This document shows positions 33,496 through 42,675 of a stretch of DNA of 64,000 bases, piece after piece (within the stretch, counting starts at the first letter, position 1; each line of letters begins with the position of its first letter). Location: the NCBI RefSeq assembly GCF_009455685.1, contig NZ_QPES01000001.1:3038001-3102000 (forward strand). The letters run 5' to 3'. Source of the stretch: Paraburkholderia hayleyella. Lineage in GTDB: Bacteria; Pseudomonadota; Gammaproteobacteria; Burkholderiales; Burkholderiaceae. Position numbers and translations under genes: made by a program. The notes below the pieces were generated by a model. That model was not told the DNA's origin and ran no database searches. It saw nothing but the letters and a program-made list of their open reading frames with translations.

Positions 33496-34026
33496 ATGTC
33501 CGCTGATACCCTGCTGCATCAACTCGCGCAACGCGTCGGCGAGCGTCTTCATGAAACCCGGACGCTGCTTGCCACCGCGGAGTCCTGCACCGGTGGCATG
33601 ATCGCCAGCGCGATCACCGGGATCGCGGGCAGCAGTGGCTGGTTTGAGCGGGGCTTCGTGACCTATTCGAATCAGGCCAAAAACGAGATGCTCGGCGTAC
33701 CCGTCAGCCTGATCGACACTCACGGTGCGGTCAGCGAACCCGTCGCACGAGCCATGGCTGAAGGCGCGCTATGTCATAGTCAGGCGCAGGTCACGCTGTC
33801 AGTAACGGGCATCGCGGGGCCAGGTGGCGGCACAGAAACAAAGCCCGTTGGAACGGTTGCGTTTGGCTGGAGTAATGGCACGCACACACAGGTCGAAACC
33901 CGGCACTTCAAAGGCGACCGGCAGCAGGTCCGGCACCAGGCCGCCTTGCACGCGTTACATGGGCTGCTCAGGCTGCTGGATCAGAGGGACACTGATGGCT
34001 CAACCTTGAGCCGTCGTCAACGATAA
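33496..34026 (+). CDS. pncC: Nicotinamide-nucleotide amidohydrolase (CinA C-terminal type)
   Basis: The enzyme deamidates NMN to nicotinic acid mononucleotide in the pyridine nucleotide salvage cycle. From ATG 33496 the product is 176 aa with ATAESCTGGMIASAITGIAGSS, FERGFVTYSNQAKNEMLGV and VTGIAGPGGGTETKPVGTV, all CinA-domain motifs. The N-terminal CinA domain is absent, as in stand-alone PncC. The 3' end overlaps convergent pyrF by 10 nt. Confidence 0.93.
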   Translation: MSADTLLHQLAQRVGERLHETRTLLATAESCTGGMIASAITGIAGSSGWFERGFVTYSNQAKNEMLGVPVSLIDTHGAVSEPVARAMAEGALCHSQAQVTLSVTGIAGPGGGTETKPVGTVAFGWSNGTHTQVETRHFKGDRQQVRHQAALHALHGLLRLLDQRDTDGSTLSRRQR

Positions 34027-34832
34027 ACATTGATCTGGTCGCGGGTTTTTTGTGCAGCCTGAGCCGCAGCCTCGGCAAAATCATCGCCTTTGCTCGCGTA
34101 AATAATCGCCCGCGACGAATTAATCAGCATTCCCGCTCCCAATGCCGAACGTCCGGCCCGCACGGTGGCTTCCACATCGCCTCCCTGCGCGCCAATGCCT
34201 GGAATCAGCAGCGGCATTTCACCGACCATGCGGCGCACGATTTCAATTTCCTGCGGGAAAGTCGCCCCCACCACCAACCCCAGTTCGCCGCTAGCATTCC
34301 ATTTTTCAGCCGCCAGTTGCGCCACGGCCTGGTACAGCGGCCGGCCCGCGACATCGAGAAACTGCAGGTCTGAGCCGCCTGGGTTCGAGGTCCGGCAGAG
34401 CACGATCACGCCTTTACCCGGATGCGCGAGATACGGCTCGATCGAATCAAAACCCATGTACGGATTCACCGTCACGGCGTCGGCGCGATAGCGTTCAAAG
34501 GCTTCGCGTGCATATTGTTCAGCGGTACTGCCAATATCGCCGCGCTTGGCGTCGAGAATCACCGGCAATCCTGGATGCCGCAGATGGATATGCGCGATCA
34601 GCTGTTCGAGCTGGTCTTCCGCCCGATGCGCCGCGAAATACGCGATTTGTGGTTTAAACGACGAGGCGTAAGGCGCGGTTGCATCGACAATCTCGCGGCA
34701 AAACTCAAAAATGGCATCGGCGCGATGAGCGAGCGCCCCCGGGAATTTAGCCGGATCAGGGTCGAGACCCACGCACAACAGGGAATTCGTCTGCTGCCAG
34801 GACTGGCGCAACGTCTGGATAAAAGAGGGCAT
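34017..34832 (-). CDS. pyrF: Orotidine 5'-phosphate decarboxylase (type 2)
   Basis: PyrF makes UMP from orotidine monophosphate. The 271-aa product has LCVGLDPDPAKFP and the catalytic block VILDAKRGDIGSTAEQYA, which is typical of the longer PyrF subfamily 2 of betaproteobacteria, rather than the ~235-aa E. coli type. VTVNPYMGFDSIEPYL and LLIPGIGAQGGD complete the barrel. Cytoplasmic. Confidence 0.96.
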   Translation of the reverse strand: MPSFIQTLRQSWQQTNSLLCVGLDPDPAKFPGALAHRADAIFEFCREIVDATAPYASSFKPQIAYFAAHRAEDQLEQLIAHIHLRHPGLPVILDAKRGDIGSTAEQYAREAFERYRADAVTVNPYMGFDSIEPYLAHPGKGVIVLCRTSNPGGSDLQFLDVAGRPLYQAVAQLAAEKWNASGELGLVVGATFPQEIEIVRRMVGEMPLLIPGIGAQGGDVEATVRAGRSALGAGMLINSSRAIIYASKGDDFAEAAAQAAQKTRDQINVYR

Positions 34833-34955
34833 GAGAAAACTCGCAGCGAGCCGGTAACGGCGGGGACGGATAACGAATAATGAATAACGAATGAGGCGCG
34901 TAGTTTACACGTCGCCGCGTTTAATCCAGACGTGGCCACGCGCCGCGCCGGACAC

Positions 34956-35687
34956 TCAGGGCGACTGCGGCAACTCGGCAGCCCCCATGCGACGCGCAAT
35001 CACCCGCGTGCGCGAAGCCAGCCAGGGGGAGTTGCGATTCGCATCGAAATATTTCGGCCGGGGCAGTATCACCGCCAGGCGCGCGGCCTGCCAGCCACTC
35101 AGCTGTGCCGCCGAACTCTTGTAGTAGTAGCGCGCCGCGGCTTGCGCGCCATATACGCCATTGCCCCATTCGACGGAATTCAGATAGATCTCGAAGATCC
35201 GCTCCTTGTCCAGCAGCGTCTCGAGCATCCACGTGATGATGAGTTCCTGCCCTTTGCGGATATAGCTTTTTTCACGGGACAAAAACAGGTTTCGCGCCAG
35301 TTGCTGGGTAATGGTCGAGCCGCCAGCAACAATCTTGCCGCGCGTCTTGTTTTTTTCCCAGGCGGACAGGATGGCATCGGTTTCGTAGCCGTTGTTACTG
35401 GCGAAATTGGCATCTTCGGAAGCGATGATCGCGCGTTTCAGATTGCGCGAAATTTGCTCGTACGGCACCCATGTGTGCTGCAGCGCCAGGCCCGGATGGT
35501 CGGCGGCCAGGCGCCATGCGTCTGAGCGCATAAACGCGGTAGATGACGGATTCACATAGTTCCACACGCCAATCTGGGCGAAGTAATACGCCTGAGTCGC
35601 CAGCCAGGCGCTGGCGAGCACTGCGCCGACATACAAAATCCAGCGCATGAGCGCTGGCTGGCGATGCTTGCGTCGGGTAGCGGTCAT
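34956..35687 (-). CDS. mtgA: Monofunctional biosynthetic peptidoglycan transglycosylase
   Basis: The inner-membrane enzyme polymerises lipid II into glycan strands. One N-terminal transmembrane segment (MRWILYVGAVLASAWLATQA) precedes the GT51 domain with IASEDANFASNNGYE, carrying the catalytic Glu, and GGSTITQQLARNLFLSREKSY, then RIFEIYLNSVEWGNGVYGAQ. The 243-aa length is normal. It follows aroE by 62 nt on the same strand. Confidence 0.96.
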   Translation of the reverse strand: MTATRRKHRQPALMRWILYVGAVLASAWLATQAYYFAQIGVWNYVNPSSTAFMRSDAWRLAADHPGLALQHTWVPYEQISRNLKRAIIASEDANFASNNGYETDAILSAWEKNKTRGKIVAGGSTITQQLARNLFLSREKSYIRKGQELIITWMLETLLDKERIFEIYLNSVEWGNGVYGAQAAARYYYKSSAAQLSGWQAARLAVILPRPKYFDANRNSPWLASRTRVIARRMGAAELPQSP

Positions 35688-35749
35688 GGTCGCGCTCTTG
35701 ATCTGGGAATCGGCGTGATGTGTGGCAGGGCCGGCAAGGCGATGGCCGG

Positions 35750-36631
35750 TTAGCCGCCCTGGCCAGGGTGAGCGGCCCCCTGCATTTCATCGCGCAGTAG
35801 TTGCAGCACGGGTGCGCTATCGGGCCGCTTGCCGCGCCAGACGAAAAAGGCTTCGGCAGCCTGTTCGACCAGCATGCCCAGACCATCTTGTGCACGCGCG
35901 CCAAACGCCCGCGCGTGCTGCATGAAGACGGTCGGCTGGGCGCCATACATCATGTCGTAGGCAAACGTACCTGAGCCGAACACACGGTCGTCGCATTCAG
36001 GCACGGCACCTTCGAGGCTGCCTGCCGTTGCATTGATGATCACGTCGTAGACCTCGCGCCCCACGCCTTGCGGACCATCGCCCAGCAATGCACATCCGGC
36101 GGCGCTCGCTGCTGCGGCAAACTGGCGCGCCAGCGCTTGCGCCGTTGCGGCGGTGCGGTTCGCAATCGTGAGTTGCGCGGGCTTGCATTCGAGCAACGGC
36201 AGCATCACGCCGCGCGCCGCACCGCCCGCGCCCAGCAGCAAGATCCGCCGCCCAGCCAGCGACACGCCGTGATTGCGCTCGATATCGCGCACCAGGCCCA
36301 CGCCATCCGTGTTGTCGCCATAAATGCCATCAGCATCGCGGCGCAGCGTATTGACCGCGCCCGCCGCTGTGGCCCGCGCCGAGAGCTGGTCAGCGAGCGC
36401 GCAAGCGCGCAGCTTGAACGGCACGGTGACATTTGCCCCATGCCCATCTTCCGCGAAAAAGGCCTGCACCGCCTGCTCGAAAGCCTCTACGGACGGGCAC
36501 AGCCGGCCGTACTCAAGCGGTTCGCCCGTTTGCTGCGCAAAAAGCGTATGGATGCGCGGCGATTGGCTGTGTTCGACGGGGTTACCGAACACCGCGTAAC
36601 GAGCGAAATGCGCGGATGTTGTCGGGTTCAT
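35750..36631 (-). CDS. aroE: Shikimate dehydrogenase
   Basis: AroE reduces 3-dehydroshikimate with NADPH. The 293-aa protein shows AVFGNPVEHSQSPRIHTLFA, the catalytic-lysine block ANVTVPFKLRACALAD, DNTDGVGLVRDIE and the Rossmann motif LLLGAGGAARGVML. Its ATG overlaps the stop codon of the RNB gene (ATGA), indicating translational coupling. Confidence 0.96.
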   Translation of the reverse strand: MNPTTSAHFARYAVFGNPVEHSQSPRIHTLFAQQTGEPLEYGRLCPSVEAFEQAVQAFFAEDGHGANVTVPFKLRACALADQLSARATAAGAVNTLRRDADGIYGDNTDGVGLVRDIERNHGVSLAGRRILLLGAGGAARGVMLPLLECKPAQLTIANRTAATAQALARQFAAAASAAGCALLGDGPQGVGREVYDVIINATAGSLEGAVPECDDRVFGSGTFAYDMMYGAQPTVFMQHARAFGARAQDGLGMLVEQAAEAFFVWRGKRPDSAPVLQLLRDEMQGAAHPGQGG

Positions 36632-38814
36632 GCTTCAGGCTCCGTGACGGGGGCATCAGCGTCGTCGGCATCCAGCTGGGAAGGTGTGGCGGTAGCGGTA
36701 GCGCTAGTGGTCGTAGCGCTAGTGGTGGCGACATCTTCGTCCGCGGCCCACGCCTCTTCTCCGGTTTGCGCTTCGGCCTCGCCTTCGGCTTCGCTTACAG
36801 CGGATTCGTCAGCGTTATCCAACTCGCCTGCACCACCTTCGTCGTCCCCGTCGTCCATCCCTGCGTCAGCGCCATCTTGCCCGCCAGCGGCATCGGCACC
36901 GGTGGCGGCAACCGGCGCGGCAATCACGTTGAGCAGGCGCACCGAAGCCTCCACCGTCAGCTCGTCGAGCGCCATCACCTCCAGCAGCACGCGCGTGCCA
37001 CGCGCATGCACGCCGAGGCCCGGCACATGCAGCAACAGCGGGATTTCTTCGAGGCGCACGAGATCATCTTTCACCACCGCCGCGACAACCTGCTTCCTGT
37101 TTTCCTGTTTGAGCCAGCGCAAGCACCAGAAATACTCCATGCGGCGCTGATAGTCGGCATACGCCGAATAGGTGTCGTCAAAGCCTTGCACCACCGCGAA
37201 AAGATCCGCGTCCCGGGGCTTGAACGGGGCGACGAGCTTGGCCGTCACGCCATGGCGCACACACGCAAGCAACTGCCACTGATTCACCAGATCGACGTAA
37301 CGGCGCAGCGGCGAGGTGCTCCATGCGTATTGTTCGACGCCCAAGCCTTCGTGCGGCGCGGCGCTGGTCTGCATGCGCGTGCGCTTTGGCCCGCCCGGCG
37401 TACCAAAAGCCCGCTGCGAACGGTAAATGCCCGGCACGCCGTGATCGTGCAACAGCGCACCCCATGAGGAATTCGCCAGAATCGCCAGCTCAGCGACGAT
37501 GGTATCGAGCGGTGAGCCGCGCCGCCGTGGCGTAATCGTCACATGCTCGCCTTCGACGTAGAAATTAAAGTCCGTATTGCGCTGCACTTCGCGCCGCAGA
37601 CCATAGCCTGCCCGTGCCTGCTGGCGTTTTTCGAAAAGCGCCTGGGCAAACGGCCACAACACGGCGATATCGTCCTTGTGCGGATACTCGCCGGTGCCTG
37701 CGGCGAGGGTTTCTTCTGTCACCTGTTCATCGAGCGTGTTGAGGCGCAAGTTGTGCTTGACGAAAATACGCTCCACGCGCGTTTCGCTGGCGACGATCTC
37801 CTGGGTTTCCCGGTTCACGATCACATACAGCGACAGCGCCGGACGCAAGCCGCCTTCGGCGAGCGTGAAAACCTCCACCACGGCGTCGGGCAGCATCGTG
37901 ATCTTGTCGCCAGGCATATAAACGGTCGACAGCCGGGCGCGGGCAATCTCGTCAACCGCGTCGCCGCGCTCAATGCCCAGCGCGGGCGCGGCGATATGCA
38001 CGCCAATGCGCACACGGCCATCGTTTAGATGTTCGATCGAAAAGGCATCGTCGATTTCAGTGGTCGTGATGTCATCAATTGAAAAGGCTTCAACCCCGGC
38101 CTCGGGCAGATCGTCGGGCAGCGCCCCCACGCTTACCGGCGGAAACGCCGTGCCATGTGGGAACTGCTCCGACAAAAAGCGTGCCTCATGCAACGCGCGT
38201 GGCGAAGCGATCCCGCCACATTCCAGCATCAGCCGCGCCATGGACATGCCGCGCGCCGCGGCGGCGGCTTCGAGCGCCTTGTATTCGATCGTGTTTTTAT
38301 CGGGCCTGGTGAGTAGTCCCAGCGCTTTGCCAGCCAGTGCCTCGGGCAACTCGCCGGCCTTCAGTTGCGTTTCGTACTGCGCCTGAACCAGCGCCTGCTG
38401 ACGCTTACGGTCGAGCGCTGCCAGCGCCATCTGCAACTGTTCATGCGGCGCGCGCTGATACTGGCCGCGCCCCTTGCGGCGAAAATACACCGGCGCACCA
38501 TGCAGGCGCAAAATCAGCGCAGCGCGCTCTACCGCCCCAAACGTTGCACCAAAATAATCAGCGCCCAGCGTGGCAAACGGAAACTCTTCGTCGGGCGCGC
38601 ATTCCCACAGAAAATCGAGGTCAATCCCCTGCGCCAGCGCGTCGGCCTGCTCTATCAGTTCCGCAGCGGAGGGCTTGTCGAATTCGATCAGCACGTCTTT
38701 TGCCCGCACCTTGGCGCGACGCCCGCCTGGCAACTCGACCTGGAAGGCATCACCCTGACGCGACAGAACGCTACCTGCCTTGAAACTACCCGATTCCTCG
38801 AAAAAAACGTTCAC
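36628..38814 (-). CDS. RNB-domain exoribonuclease (RNase II type)
   Basis: The 728-aa protein has an RNB catalytic domain (about residues 240-560; FSIDDITTTEIDDAFSIE with metal-binding aspartates, ARLSTVYMPGDKITMLP, STSPLRRYVDLVNQWQL). It would degrade RNA 3' to 5'. A separate C-terminal S1 domain is not obvious. Instead the protein ends in a long acidic low-complexity tail (about residues 640-728: GADAAGGQDGADAG, then TSATTTSATATATPS) that may be disordered. The start is a GTG, with GAGAG upstream. Which member of the rnb/rnr group it is cannot be settled by eye. Confidence 0.88.
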   Translation of the reverse strand: MNVFFEESGSFKAGSVLSRQGDAFQVELPGGRRAKVRAKDVLIEFDKPSAAELIEQADALAQGIDLDFLWECAPDEEFPFATLGADYFGATFGAVERAALILRLHGAPVYFRRKGRGQYQRAPHEQLQMALAALDRKRQQALVQAQYETQLKAGELPEALAGKALGLLTRPDKNTIEYKALEAAAAARGMSMARLMLECGGIASPRALHEARFLSEQFPHGTAFPPVSVGALPDDLPEAGVEAFSIDDITTTEIDDAFSIEHLNDGRVRIGVHIAAPALGIERGDAVDEIARARLSTVYMPGDKITMLPDAVVEVFTLAEGGLRPALSLYVIVNRETQEIVASETRVERIFVKHNLRLNTLDEQVTEETLAAGTGEYPHKDDIAVLWPFAQALFEKRQQARAGYGLRREVQRNTDFNFYVEGEHVTITPRRRGSPLDTIVAELAILANSSWGALLHDHGVPGIYRSQRAFGTPGGPKRTRMQTSAAPHEGLGVEQYAWSTSPLRRYVDLVNQWQLLACVRHGVTAKLVAPFKPRDADLFAVVQGFDDTYSAYADYQRRMEYFWCLRWLKQENRKQVVAAVVKDDLVRLEEIPLLLHVPGLGVHARGTRVLLEVMALDELTVEASVRLLNVIAAPVAATGADAAGGQDGADAGMDDGDDEGGAGELDNADESAVSEAEGEAEAQTGEEAWAADEDVATTSATTTSATATATPSQLDADDADAPVTEPEA

Positions 38815-38938
38815 TCAAATACTCTCATTCGGACGCTCAACCGCGACCGCATCGAACCGTCAATGCGATGCCCGGCTGGTCGTGATGGTGGTTAATAGGG
38901 ATAAAGGATTAAGGGATTAAGAATCGGTCAATAAGGGA

Positions 38939-39562
38939 TTAGTCGTGACGTGAGGGCTTCGTCAGGCCTGCAAGCCTCGAACCAGAAACCGGATGAGCGG
39001 CATCACAAAAAGCGAGCACCTCATCAACGTACTGTTCGAATTCGCTGATGGTGTGATCGCTGCCTTCCAGCAACCGGGTCGATGCGCCGGGATAGCGCGC
39101 GAGCATCTCGCGGTAATCCAGCACTTCGTCGCCTTGGGCGGCAAGAAGAAAGTAGCGCTCAGGATGGGTCACGGCAGCGACCTCAAGCGAGCGCAGTTCA
39201 TCCAGATGATGTGGCAGGACGACGATGCTGCCGCCACCATGCCATAACGGCTGCTCGCCCAGATAAGCGCTGAGATCGCGTTGCGGCAAGACGGCGGGGT
39301 TGAGCAGCACCGCTGGCCAGCCATGCTTTTGCGCCAGATGAGTGGCAAAGTAGCCGCCCAGCGAACTGCCAATCACGCTCACGCGCTCAGGCCGCGCTGC
39401 CGCGACCTGTTTTTCGGCCAGCGCGATCGCGTCTAACGGCGAGACCGGCAGCGCCGGACAGCACCATTCATCAGAGCGGCCCCGCTCCGCCATGCGCCCG
39501 GCCAGCAGTCGCGCCTTGAATGATTCAGGCGACGAACGAAAGCCATGCAGGTAAAGAATCAT
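38939..39562 (-). CDS. yqiA: YqiA-type alpha/beta-fold esterase
   Basis: The ATG at 39562 gives 207 aa starting MILYLHGFRSSPESFKARLL, the classic YqiA/UPF0227 start. The nucleophile elbow is VIGSSLGGYFATHLA, and the C-terminal His lies in EGSDHTISEF. It is a small cytoplasmic esterase of uncertain physiological substrate. Its start overlaps the mpl stop by 4 nt. Confidence 0.9.
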   Translation of the reverse strand: MILYLHGFRSSPESFKARLLAGRMAERGRSDEWCCPALPVSPLDAIALAEKQVAAARPERVSVIGSSLGGYFATHLAQKHGWPAVLLNPAVLPQRDLSAYLGEQPLWHGGGSIVVLPHHLDELRSLEVAAVTHPERYFLLAAQGDEVLDYREMLARYPGASTRLLEGSDHTISEFEQYVDEVLAFCDAAHPVSGSRLAGLTKPSRHD

Positions 39563-40968
39563 GCGACGCCTCGCGCACGCCCGATGCATCGGCTAGACAG
39601 GGCATCGAGCAGTTTCTGGTGTACGCCGCCAAACGCGCCATTGCTCATCACGAGAATCTGGTCGCCAGGCTGTGCTGCCGCGGCCACCGCCTTGACCAGC
39701 GTCTCGAGATCGCTAAAGGCCTGCGCCTTGTCGCCCAGTGGCGCCAGCGCTTGCGCGAGATCCCAGCCAAGCGCGTCACGCCCGGATGGCGCGCCGTAAC
39801 CGAAAACCTGATCGGCATCGGCCAGGCTCTCAGGCAACTGGGCCTTCATGACGCCGAGCTTCATGGTGTTGGAGCGCGGCTCCAGCACCGCGAGAATGCG
39901 CGTGCGCTCGTGGCCCACCCGCGTGCGCAGCCCGGCAATCGTCGTGGCAATGGCACTAGGATGATGGGCGAAATCGTCATAAACCGTCACACCATCGACG
40001 CTGCCGCGCACTTCCATGCGGCGCTTGACATTGCGAAAGCACGCCAGCGACTGCGCGGCCGTGGCTGGCGGCACACCGGCATGACGGGCAGCGGCCAGCG
40101 CGGCCAGCGCATTCATGCGGTTATGTTCGCCTTGCACCTGCCATTCGACCTCGCCCGCGCGCAGGCTGTGCCAGTACACCGCGAAACGTTCATCAACCGG
40201 CACGCCATCCTGGGCTGGTAAAGCCTGCCAGCCGCCCGCCACGCCAAAACGCTCCACTTCGCTCCAGCAGCCGCGCCCCAGCACTCGCTCCAGTGCCAAC
40301 GCCTGGCCATTACTCACAATGCGTCCGATACCCGGCACCGTGCGCACCAGATGATGAAACTGGGTTTCGATAGCCGCCAGATCCGCAAAAATATCCGCGT
40401 GATCGAATTCGAGATTGTTCAGCACCACCGTGCGTGGCCGGTAATGGACAAACTTGGAACGCTTGTCAAAGAAAGCCGTGTCGTATTCGTCAGCCTCGAT
40501 CACGAAGAAAGAGGAATCGGTCAGCCGCGCCGACACGCCGAAATTCAGCGGCACGCCGCCAATCAGAAAACTGGGATTGAGCCCCGCGTCTTCCAGCAAC
40601 CACGCCAGCATCGAGCTGGTGGTGGTCTTGCCATGCGTGCCCGCCACGGCCAGCACCCATTTGCCGTTCAGCACGTGCTCACCGAGCCATTGTGGACCTG
40701 ACGTGTAAGGCAGACCGCGATCCAGAATGGCTTCCATCAGCGGGTTGCCCCGTGACACCACATTGCCCACAACGAACAGGTCCGGCTTGAGCTCGAGCTG
40801 TTCCGCGCCATACCCCTCGATCAGACGGATTCCTTGCGCCTCAAGCTGGGTACTCATCGGGGGATACACCTCTGCATCGCAACCGGTGACCGTGTGACCG
40901 GCCCCCCGGGCGAGGACGGCCAGCCCGCCCATGAACGTGCCGCAGATGCCGAGGATGTGGATATGCAT
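39559..40968 (-). CDS. mpl: UDP-MurNAc:L-Ala-gamma-D-Glu-meso-DAP ligase
   Basis: Mpl recycles murein tripeptide by joining it to UDP-MurNAc. From ATG 40968 the product is 469 aa, beginning MHIHILGICGTFMGGLAVLA. The Mur-ligase ATP motif is AVAGTHGKTTTSSMLAWLLE, followed by FVIEADEYDTAFFDKRSKF and VYDDFAHHPSAIATTIAGL. A longer reading to 41139 is not supported. It pairs functionally with ampD and ldcA in this window. Cytoplasmic. Confidence 0.96.
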   Translation of the reverse strand: MHIHILGICGTFMGGLAVLARGAGHTVTGCDAEVYPPMSTQLEAQGIRLIEGYGAEQLELKPDLFVVGNVVSRGNPLMEAILDRGLPYTSGPQWLGEHVLNGKWVLAVAGTHGKTTTSSMLAWLLEDAGLNPSFLIGGVPLNFGVSARLTDSSFFVIEADEYDTAFFDKRSKFVHYRPRTVVLNNLEFDHADIFADLAAIETQFHHLVRTVPGIGRIVSNGQALALERVLGRGCWSEVERFGVAGGWQALPAQDGVPVDERFAVYWHSLRAGEVEWQVQGEHNRMNALAALAAARHAGVPPATAAQSLACFRNVKRRMEVRGSVDGVTVYDDFAHHPSAIATTIAGLRTRVGHERTRILAVLEPRSNTMKLGVMKAQLPESLADADQVFGYGAPSGRDALGWDLAQALAPLGDKAQAFSDLETLVKAVAAAAQPGDQILVMSNGAFGGVHQKLLDALSSRCIGRARGVA

Positions 40969-41226
40969 AAGTCTGGAATGCCACGCGGGCAGTTTGTGAC
41001 GAAAGTGACAGGAACTGCGGAACCAGAAACCGCGCGGGATAACGCGCGCGCGGGCGGCTGTTGCGCAAAGACGGATATTGTAACCGACGGGGTCGGCGCA
41101 ACCAGCGGTACAACCGCGATGCAGGACAAGCCAGGACAAGCCCGGCCATGCTCACGCGGTAGTATCGGACGCGCGGACGGAGCGGCATCGAACGGAGCGC
41201 CATGGACGATCGAGTATGATTGCCCG

Positions 41227-41901
41227 ATGGTGCGCAAATCCTATTTCGATCCCCAGCGAGTACGCGAAGAAATCGCGCTCGCCGCCGCCCGGATGATCGC
41301 CGAAGACGGTCTCGATTACGCCACAGCCAAACGCAAAGCCGCGCGGCAGGTAACCGGGGCCGCGCGGCTGGCCGGCGAATGGCTTCCCGACAACGACCAG
41401 ATCGAAGCAGAAATCCGCGAATATCAGGCGCTGTTCCAGAGCGATAGCCAACCTGCGCGGCTACGCTGGCTGCGCAAGATCGCGCTCGACTGGATGCAAC
41501 GTCTGGCCCCATTCAATCCTTATCTGACAGGCGCGGTGCTAAGCGGCACCGCGAGCGAGCATTCCGACATCCATCTGCAGACGTTTTGCGACAACAGCAA
41601 GGAAGTCGCTCTTTATCTGCTTAATGCCAAGATCCTGTACGACGTGACGGAAACCCGTCATTTCGCGGGGCGCGGTTACGTCGAAACCTTGAGTTTTCTC
41701 TGGAGGCCAGCCGATGCGGCGCGCGACGCCGAACCGGCCGGCCTCCATCTCGCGCTGTACGCCACCGACGATTTGCGCGGCGCAGTCCGGGCTAGCGCTC
41801 ATGGCCGCCAGGCGCGGGCCGATGCCCGTGTGGTGCAGGCCCTGCTCAACGAAGACACCCCGGCGCCGGCGCGCACGGCGCCCCACCCGCTCACCCAGTA
41901 A
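41227..41901 (+). CDS. Conserved uncharacterised protein (224 aa)
   Basis: The ATG at 41227 gives 224 aa. The N-terminal half (SYFDPQRVREEIALAAARMI, DYATAKRKAARQVTG) is helical and positively charged. The middle has FNPYLTGAVLSGTASEHSDI and LQTFCDNSKEVALYLLNAKI, reminiscent of a nucleotidyltransferase-like Gly-Ser-Asp loop, although that is only a resemblance. I think it is conserved in Burkholderiaceae next to mpl, but no function is known to me. It is divergent from mpl, and tlpA follows after 16 nt. Confidence 0.8.
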   Translation: MVRKSYFDPQRVREEIALAAARMIAEDGLDYATAKRKAARQVTGAARLAGEWLPDNDQIEAEIREYQALFQSDSQPARLRWLRKIALDWMQRLAPFNPYLTGAVLSGTASEHSDIHLQTFCDNSKEVALYLLNAKILYDVTETRHFAGRGYVETLSFLWRPADAARDAEPAGLHLALYATDDLRGAVRASAHGRQARADARVVQALLNEDTPAPARTAPHPLTQ

Positions 41902-41917
41902 CCACCGTAACGCTCAC

Positions 41918-42466
41918 ATGAAAACCAAACGGATTCTGGCTGCCATAGCCGTCGCCGCTCTCGCCATGCTCGCAGGCGGCTACGCCAGCCACGTCTTGCT
42001 CAATAACGACAACCCGCACCAGGCATCAACCACAGCCGCACAGCAAAGCGCCGCCGAGCAGCTCTGGGCCGCCACCGTGACCAGCCCCGACGGCGTCAGC
42101 CAGTCGCTCAGCCCGTTCAAAGGACATCCGGTGGTCGTCAATTTCTGGGCGTCGTGGTGCAGCCCCTGCGTCGAGGAAATGCCTGAACTCGTCGAGCTTC
42201 ACCACGAATACGCGAAAAAAGGCATTCAGTTCATCGGTCTTGGCGTGGATTCCGCGCAAAACGTGAAAGCCTTCCTGCAAAAAGTCCGGGTCGATTACCC
42301 GGTATACGTGACCGGCTTTGGCGGCGCTGAACTGGCACGCGCATTTGGCAACGAAGCGGGCGGCCTGCCATTTACGGTGGTAATCGACGCCAACGGAACC
42401 ATTCGTTCAACAAAACTGGGGCAAATTCAGCAAAAAGAGCTACGTCAGACACTCGATGCGCTATAG
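41918..42466 (+). CDS. TlpA-family periplasmic thiol:disulfide protein
   Basis: The 182-aa product has an N-terminal signal or anchor (MKTKRILAAIAVAALAMLAG). The thioredoxin fold follows with active site NFWASWCSPCVEEMPELVEL (CSPC) and GLPFTVVIDANGTI containing the cis-proline. It would reduce or exchange disulfides in the periplasm, for example in cytochrome c maturation. It follows the 224-aa gene by 16 nt. Confidence 0.92.
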   Translation: MKTKRILAAIAVAALAMLAGGYASHVLLNNDNPHQASTTAAQQSAAEQLWAATVTSPDGVSQSLSPFKGHPVVVNFWASWCSPCVEEMPELVELHHEYAKKGIQFIGLGVDSAQNVKAFLQKVRVDYPVYVTGFGGAELARAFGNEAGGLPFTVVIDANGTIRSTKLGQIQQKELRQTLDAL

Positions 42467-42675
42467 CCGCCCTGGTAGCACAATATTGTTTTTTGTCACA
42501 ACATCAAGCCAAGTTAGGTTCGGAACGGTATAAATTGGACGCAACTTATTCAATATTGCTAGAAGTTTGTGCGCCCGATGCGGCGGGCCGAGCTCCACGG
42601 AGCCCGCTGTAAAACTAGACAAATTTCTCTAAACAGCGCTAAAGTGCGCCCAATTCCACGGAAACAGAAGCAACC
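42467..42675. promoter_or_regulatory. aroQ-accBC upstream region with paired CAATATTG sites
   Basis: This 209-bp gap is AT-richer than the genes around it. The palindrome CAATATTG occurs at 42481-42488 and again at 42551-42558, 70 bp apart. A TATAAA at 42529-42534 lies between them and could be the -10 for the aroQ operon. A looped operator is conceivable, but the motif is short. Confidence 0.35.
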
